Of a stretch of DNA of 64,000 nucleotides, positions 58,140 through 64,000 are shown in pieces. Below the pieces are notes generated by a model. That model saw only the letters and a list, made by a program, of their open reading frames with translations. It did no database searches and had not been told where the DNA came from. Origin of the DNA: Cylicocyclus nassatus. Taxonomy: Eukaryota; Nematoda; Chromadorea; Rhabditida; Strongylidae. Every line of letters begins with the position of its first letter. Position 1 is the first letter of the stretch. The stretch lies in NCBI GenBank assembly GCA_958299035.1, contig CATQJL010000316.1:18949676-19013675 (forward strand), given 5' to 3'. A program made the position numbers and the translations under genes.

Positions 58140-60753
58140 CTATGCCTCATAATAAGGTTCGATAAAATTGTGTCCGTCTGAAAAAGTATTTCTATCTCTA
58201 TGATTGTATCTATCTAAATGATTGCTCATGTCCACATTGGTATTCTTTACTTTTGGTGGAGGTAAAGGTTTGATTTCATTATCTTCTTCGAATGGCGGCG
58301 CTAATGCATATTGTCTGCACTTTGATTCGGGTATTTTGTTGAAATTTTCTACGCTATTGTCGTTAAGATAAGTAGACCATGGTTGGTTGTCGTGGAACTG
58401 CGTAAGAAGTAGAACCTTTTCAAACCAGGTGCCTTCAGGTTGTTCCCCTTGGGTAGCATTTGCTTTGTAGCACGTCTTCTTGTCCGGTCTAGGATATATA
58501 TTACCATTCCTCCATTGTACATCTCGCCAGCAGTCCATCATCAGAGCGTCGCATGTACACAATCCTCGAGCACATCTTTTGAATCTCGGGATCAAATTGA
58601 AGGGAAATGCAGCTGCAAAAGACAAAATGAGCAAAAATGACTGCATATAACATTATACAGGGTGTCCCAAAAAGATATGCACACTGTTTGATCGTTAATA
58701 ACTCTTCTGCTTTCACGTCTTTTGTCAAGCTTAAGGTACCATTCTGTAGAGCGAGGTTCAACTTAGATTTGCAGCATGGAGCGACTTATCGCAGCTTCTC
58801 ATTACTGTAAAATTACGGTGGAAACTTCGAGGAGGATTTTAAGCCATTGAAAGCGGTATTTTGCCGGTATTTTGCCTCAGAAAGAGAGCCAAACAAGCCA
58901 GAAACTTTTGAAGTGGGCTAATCGAGCGCTGATTTTGAATATGAAATTTGCGCTTCAGTAGTACTTCTTTCATAAGTTATTTCAGATTTAGGATAACAAC
59001 TGTTTTCCAGTTTTCGTCAGAAATGTGAATATGCCATCAAGAAAGCTCGAAAAACTGGTGAAAAGTTATGTAATGAAATCAGCACGCCTTAAAATCTTGC
59101 TACACAAATTTCCAGAGTTTTTTGAAAATATTTCGTCAAAAGGCCTAATCCACAGTGACGCTGTATGGAAGTTCATATCGTAATCCTACAGTGATGAAAA
59201 GTGATTGGTGATTTGCTCCATACTGTAAATCTAAGTCGATCCTCGTTCTACAGAATGGTACCTCAAGCTCGGCAAAAGACTCGAAAGCAAGGGAGTTATT
59301 AACGATCAAACAGTGTGCACGTCTTTTGGGACACTGTATATAGTTGGCTGCACGTACCTTCGCAAGTCGCTGTGCAGTTTACGCAATGAACCCAGTAGGG
59401 TAAAAGATATTGTTCCCAAACGCTTCCGCAGATTCCTTTTTCTGTCAAGTTTCCATAGCAAGCATCGTGTAACATACAGCATCTGAATCAAGAAAGATTA
59501 GCTTTCTCTTCTACTCACTTTTATGGCAAGCGTACCTATCGTATCCGTCCATAGGTCTAGAACCTTCGTAATTTCCGACTCCGCAGTAACATCCATGACT
59601 TAGAAGGTGCTGCAATTGTACAATGGTAATGTCTTGGCAAAGAGTAGAGCAACAAGCTCATTATCTATCAAGGCGAGCTCCTACAGGTCACTACTTTCTA
59701 TTAGGTTGTAACATAAATCTTGTTACCTCTAACTTCTTATAGCGGTAAGTCATACAGTTCACATTTTCAGTAGGGATCCAAAGCACCATTAGAGAGTGAA
59801 TCTCTACAAGATGGTGTGCAAAAGTTCGCACCAACTCCGCCCACCATAATCTTGCATCCAAAATCTGAGTTATACTGAGGGCTTAAAAAATCGCGAAAAG
59901 TTCTCATCTTCTTGCTCACAAAAATTGCAAACTACATCAGACACTCATGTGTGTCGTTGCTGTATTTTTTTCTCTCAAAAAATCGAGAAAACGAAAATTT
60001 TCATGCTTATACAAGAACAAGCTATGTTGTTTCCACCCATGTAATTGTATACTACAAGCCCTTAGGAGGTATAACCGTAGATTTTCAGTTTTCTACAGAC
60101 CCTAATTTATAAAAACTGCCGAATTTAGCTTTCCTCACTCGAGTGCTCCGTGCTAAAGTCATTACTTCTGAGAACTAAGGGCTTATGGGAAGCTGAAAAT
60201 TTACGGTTATACTTTTAAGAAATTGTAGTGTACAACTGCATGGCTGGAAGCAGCATAGCTTCGTTTTGTATAAATTCGAAAATTTTCGTTCTCTCATTTT
60301 CTAAATGGAAAAAAATACAGCATTGGTACATTTGAGTGTCTGATGCAGTGTGCAATTTTTATAAGCAAGTTGGAGATTCGTAGAGTTTTTCTTCAATGAA
60401 ATATGAATTTTACGCGATTTTTTGAGCCTTCACTACAGCTCTCTTGAAAATTTTGGATCCAAGTTTACGTTGGGTCAAGTTGGCGTGAATTATTGCACAA
60501 CGCTTGTAAAGCTTGCTTTGCTCTATCGAAAGGTGACTCAGAGTCCTATTGAGAGAGAATATGAAGTGTACGGCTTATGCCTAAGAAGTCAGAGTGTAAC
60601 AAGACATTTTACTACCTAATATTAACAAGTCCACTTAATACTCACGATCCAAGGATTGTAGCCGAGTGTACACTCTCCAACGTAAATGAAACCATACAAT
60701 GAACCACTGACAATAATCGCAGCACATGATAAGAAAATGATGGTGGGGTACAT
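58140..60753 (-). CDS. secreted phospholipase A2-like protein, 4 exons
   Basis: Calcium-dependent phospholipase A2 family, hydrolysing the sn-2 ester of phospholipids, probably outside the cell. Exons in coding order: 60753-60646, 59609-59536, 59482-59358, 58612-58140; phases agree and give 259 aa. Residues 1-36 (MYPTIIFLSCAAIIVSGSLY...) form a hydrophobic signal or anchor. Then come GCYCGVG (calcium-loop type), the catalytic DRCCMLHDACYG with His66 and Asp67, and CTCDALMMDC (Asp124), as in canonical enzymes. Paired cysteines throughout suggest many disulfides. The C-terminal ~90 residues are a polar Asn/His/Asp-rich tail beyond the usual ~120-140 residue core. The start ATG follows a catttcag acceptor by 33 nt, consistent with trans-splicing. 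Both long introns (1036 and 745 bp) are filled by transposons; the other is 53 bp. The gene converges with the transporter. Catalytic activity and localisation are inferred. Confidence 0.87.
58656..59338. mobile_element. CAGGGTGTCCCA-family palindrome in phospholipase intron 3
   Basis: TACAGGGTGTCCCAAAAAG and CTTTTGGGACACTGTA, TA on both sides, 683 bp. It fills all but about 60 bp of the intron at 58613-59357. Confidence 0.85.
59701..60619. mobile_element. mariner-like palindrome in phospholipase intron 1
   Basis: TTAGGTTGTAACATAAATCT and CATTTTACTACCTAA, TA on both sides, 919 bp, same family as 53399-55112. It fills all but about 115 bp of the intron at 59610-60645. Confidence 0.8.
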
Positions 60754-60786
60754 AACTTTCGGTGGCAGCAGTAAAGATTCTACACC

Positions 60787-60800
60787 CTGAAATGACATTT
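60787..60800 (-). promoter_or_regulatory. probable trans-splice acceptor of the phospholipase gene
   Basis: On the gene strand a catttcag acceptor ends at 60787 and the ATG follows 33 nt later. The short leader without an upstream ATG fits splice-leader addition. The frame is open through the leader, so a further upstream exon remains possible. Confidence 0.45.
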
Positions 60801-61880
60801 GCTGATTCCGTCATGTGGTGATCCGAAATTGTTTTAAGGCCCACAATGAAAAATAAAATAAGGATTGTTCGAGTAGAGACAGGAAAGACATGAAAAGGTA
60901 GTTCAAATGAAAACTTTTAGCTTGGTAATTGAAGGTTATGACTTGGCCGTTGGAAGGAAACAAGCTCCTCTAGGAACAAATAAAGGCGGTAGTTGATCAT
61001 TCTATTTTATTAAAACCGTTTCTACTCAAAATAACTTTGGAATCAGCTCCACACTTTGAAAATTTCGGGAATTGTAGACAGTATCACTTATTCGAATGAG
61101 ACATCCTTAAGTGACCACAAGTGCCTGAATGAGCCATTGCAAGTCTTTTAATAGAACTTGGATTTTTCATTATTGTGTAGTCCGAAAGGGACACTCTTCT
61201 TGTAAAAATTCATTTTGCAAGTGGCGATGGAAATTAAAGTCACGCAGCAGCCCACGAGCGTAATTCAAAAGTGTGAATTCCCTTAGTGCAAAGCTCATTT
61301 TCCTGCACCGAAAAGCGATCATCGTTTGCAACTTGATCCGAATGTTATCGACTCCCCCTAATTCTGCAGAGTTCAGTTTGATTTAGTACCACGCAGAAAA
61401 TTTTTCTTGATTTTCTTCCTTGAAGCTCCTATCATTGCTACAAAGGATAACGTTTATCACATCTCGTCCACTTTCTATTACATCAATCGAGTTAGCTACT
61501 AATCATATGACAAACTTGGGAGACCTCAATGCCAAACAATCATCTTCCGATTCAAGAACGCTCCTCAAATATATCAAGTGTTTTTATATTAATCTGAGAT
61601 CTATGGTGTTTTTATATCAATAATAGCAATTTTTCTAAAAAATTAGAATTATTAAAAGTGGTGGCTGCCCCTCTCAATCTGGACTATATGATGCGCGTGT
61701 TTTGCTTGTACATGGATGGCCTCGTGATTCATCTCACGATGATAAAAAAAAGAAGATGTGGATCAGTTAGATATAACGTAAACTTCCAGCTTAGATCTTT
61801 TGCAAAGAAAATGAACAAATACACTTGATAAAAAATTCTCCAGACAAAGTTCGTAATAAGTTAGTAAGGTTTGTTTTAAA
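60801..61880. other. upstream region of the phospholipase gene; no other gene supported
   Basis: A + strand frame at 61420-61623 (IELATNHMTNLGDLNAKQSS) is somewhat protein-like and follows a ccttgaag acceptor, but lacks further support. Confidence 0.3.
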
Positions 61881-61892
61881 ATCGCTTTTTAG

Positions 61893-62162
61893 TAAGGATT
61901 TGGCCATACTGTATCCGTGTTACCGGTGTTACCAGTTATTTCTCGTGACTCTCGTGTTACTGGTGTCACTAGTGTTACTCGTGTTACTCGTGTTACTGAT
62001 GTCACCTGAGATACTCGTGGCACTGGTGTTACTAGTGTTACTGCTTTTATTGCCGTTGAATAGTGAAATGATCACATGCAGTCGCATTTTAAAATGCTAC
62101 ATCGCTGACCGGTGAGTAACACGAGTAACACTGGTAACACCAGTAAAGTATGGCCAAAGCCT
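61893..62162. repeat. hairpin element with GTGTTACT minisatellite
   Basis: Inverted ends around TTTGGCCATACTG / AAAGTATGGCCAAAG. Inside, 9-bp units of the type CGTGTTACT or GGTGTTACT run from about 61940 to 62045 and reappear inverted at 62113-62145. Confidence 0.7.
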
Positions 62163-62445
62163 AAGGTACAAAATGATACATCATTTTGAGTAATTCTTAT
62201 GTATAGTGAGGTTATATACATGACTCATATATTATATGAAGTTGTTATTGTTTATCTATCAAAATATATTTGAAGTGATAATAATAATACTTTGATAAAT
62301 TCAAAACAATAAACATCTAGAATCTTGTATGACACACCTCTGTATTCAAAGAGTTCTTGCTTCTTACTTAATCAATTTCCAAGAACCTTAAACTTTTCCA
62401 ACAATTCATAGCCACACTCTCTACTCTTATACAACCTCACATCTT

Positions 62446-62894
62446 ACAATGGAATGGTAAGCTATCGAAGTGGCTAACCTAGATACGCTGCATACCGTTA
62501 GATGCAGGATGAAACGCTGACTCTGGACCTATTTTCTTTATCTGCTTATCGCTTTTCTGAACGAAGCTATATGCCATTAAATGCCAATATTTTGCTAAGA
62601 AGTTATGCGTGAAAGTGAAAATTCAGCCGTACAGATCCACGTTCTCGATGCTGGGCCTAAATATGCAGCTAACTTACTTCAAACTCTCAAAGCTTAAAGC
62701 TGAGCTGAAATTGCAACAATGTACTCAATTTCACAGTTCTTATGTACGATTTTTCCACAATAGAACTGCTTGTAGCTTCGTCCACAGAAGCGATAAGCAG
62801 ATAAGGAAGACAGATTTGAAGTCACCATTTCATACTGCATCGAATGGTACAGCTTGTTTGGTTTGGCCACTTCGACTTCTGACCATTCCCTTGT
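62446..62894. mobile_element. palindromic element, ACAAGGGAATGGTC family, copy 2
   Basis: Ends ACAATGGAATGG and GACCATTCCCTTGT; shares GATAAGCAGATAAGGAAGACA-like arms with 49006-49458. The first half of the 62609-63148 open frame lies in this element and is not coding. Confidence 0.75.
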
Positions 62895-62918
62895 TAGTGT
62901 TTCGTAAAAGTCTTACAG

Positions 62919-63055
62919 ACCCTCATTTTCAACAAGGAGTTTTGGAGAAGCTCTGTAGAAACTTTCATCAGTTTAAGAGCAGGAACGAAGCAGCTTCGTG
63001 GTTACTTACACATAAAGAAATAAAATCATTCATTCTTAATATTCTTAGAGAAGAG
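62919..63055 (+). CDS. possible exon of an unrecognised gene
   Basis: Bounded by a gtcttacag acceptor and a gtaact donor, open in one frame for 45 codons (PHFQQGVLEKLCRNF, then EAASWLLTHKEIKSFILNI). The amphipathic, helix-like composition is unlike the transposon sequence beside it. It begins 25 nt after an inverted-repeat element ends. No domain recognised. Confidence 0.3.
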
Positions 63056-63913
63056 GTAACTTTCTATGCACAGTTTTTCCAATCAAAATTTCATTGCATT
63101 GGAGGACTAATGAAAATAAGATTATCTGTAGCTTTGTTGCCTCTCTGAAAATGCTCGAATGTCGCACCAATTTTTTTGTTGCAAAAAGGATAGAGTGCAC
63201 GATTTAATCTTTCACTCGACAATTAATTGACAAAATTTTAACAAAAGAAAATGGTACGATAACGAGGTAAGTAATGACACGTTCAAAAATTGCTCTCTCT
63301 CTCTCTCTCCGAGTGCATTTGCGTAGCGTATCACAATAAAGGAGGGTGTAAATTTAGCAGCGTCAATTTACTCTAGCACTGAACATTTGAAAGCTGTTGA
63401 GTGCAATATTTTTGAATGGACGACTTGCCCTTGGTCGCAAGTGCTTCTCGCGAGGAATTCATCTGTGAGTCGAATTTATTACACCCTCACAAAAGTGGAT
63501 TTGTGCAGCAGGTCACCGCAAGTGCGTTTCTTTAGCATTCGCTGATGAGATTAGGAAAACTAAATATTGTATTTGGAGCATACTTGCAACACGAAAAAAG
63601 CAGAACACACATTCAGCTTTATATATAAGATCATATGAGGAGAGCCTCTACCTGTCATGTGATACTTTGATTTAGCTCAACTCTCCAAGTTATCGTGTTT
63701 TTGCTTTTTATTTGTACTTTGTTGCGTCGTTTTTTTTCGCAACTTTTCTATGACTGAAACCAAAATCTTAACGGTACACTAAAGAAATGGCTAATCTGCA
63801 CTAATCTGTAGTAACCACTACTCTTACCGTGCAATAAACGGTTTACAAACTCTAGTAGAGAAATATTCTCATAAATTTTTGAGCTGCTAAAGGAATATAG
63901 TACAAATAGTGTC
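63056..63913. other. no gene clearly seen
   Basis: AT-rich; if 62919-63055 is a real exon, its next exon would be expected here or beyond, but none could be supported. Confidence 0.35.
63288..63310. repeat. (CT)n microsatellite
   Basis: About ten CT units. Confidence 0.85.
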
Positions 63914-64000
63914 ATGAGTTCTGGACGGAACGTCTCGGCAAATTTGAAACAGGGTTCTGAAGGAAAGAAAAACGGCCGAAACCAGTATGCGCAAAAACAT
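63914..64000 (+). CDS. possible start of a gene running off the right edge
   Basis: An ATG opens a frame to the end of the window: MSSGRNVSANLKQGSEGKKN and nine more residues, basic and polar. Nothing beyond can be seen. Support is composition only. Confidence 0.2.
   Translation, partial: MSSGRNVSANLKQGSEGKKNGRNQYAQKH

Noticed and set aside
61825..62115. 96-codon frame rich in Leu/Val, looking like a membrane segment
   Set aside because: It is the translation of GTGTTACT minisatellite units.
62609..63148. 179-codon + frame as a single-exon gene
   Set aside because: Its first half lies within a transposon copy related to 49006-49458; only the part after 62919 is plausible.

Overview
The window looks like nuclear DNA of a nematode, most likely clade V (rhabditid or strongylid). 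The grounds are AT-rich sequence, several 52-70 bp introns ending in TTTCAG or a close variant, likely splice-leader acceptors just upstream of start codons, many long G/C homopolymers, and dense miniature transposons with mariner-type ends. No bacterial, viral or organellar genes are recognised. I ran no searches; family calls rest on motifs read by eye.

Two genes are well supported, and they converge. (1) A Spinster/SPNS-type major-facilitator transporter lies on the + strand (43887-51790, 13 exons, about 501 aa). All splice phases fit, and one intron is GC-AG. (2) A secreted phospholipase A2-like gene lies on the - strand (58140-60753, 4 exons, 259 aa). It has the CC..HD.CY catalytic motif and a polyadenylation signal. 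Their long introns are long almost only because miniature transposons have landed in them.

The first ~43 kb has no confidently recognised host gene. 0-17 kb holds dispersed inverted-repeat elements, a ~120 bp degenerate TACCGTA repeat array, GAAT microsatellites and a strong cluster of 9-14 nt poly-G/poly-C tracts. 17.7-19.0 kb is a DNA transposon with a perfect 8-bp target duplication, carrying an inner element made of CGGAACTTCCGC iterons. 19.5-20.4 kb (- strand) is a broken reverse transcriptase with a YTDD motif. 20.4-21.8 kb and 39.4-39.9 kb hold weak but splice-compatible coding candidates. 22-24 kb is TTCGAA-rich satellite. 25.8-26.9 kb and 38.0-38.8 kb carry an AAAGGCAGCGTCC-ended family with TTAA-like flanks. 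28-34 kb is inverted and tandem repeats with decayed coding scraps. 35.7-37.9 kb has two large palindromes. 40.9-43.2 kb is a hAT-like element with a mariner-like palindrome inside, followed by a second mariner-like palindrome.

51.8-58 kb, between the two genes, is nested transposon: a 3-kb mariner-ended element holds a 1.7-kb element, which holds a 1.24-kb near-perfect palindrome with a probable TAA duplication. Two more ~0.7-1 kb palindromes follow. Right of the phospholipase gene there are hairpin elements, a possible exon (62919-63055) and a possible gene start that runs off the edge (63914).
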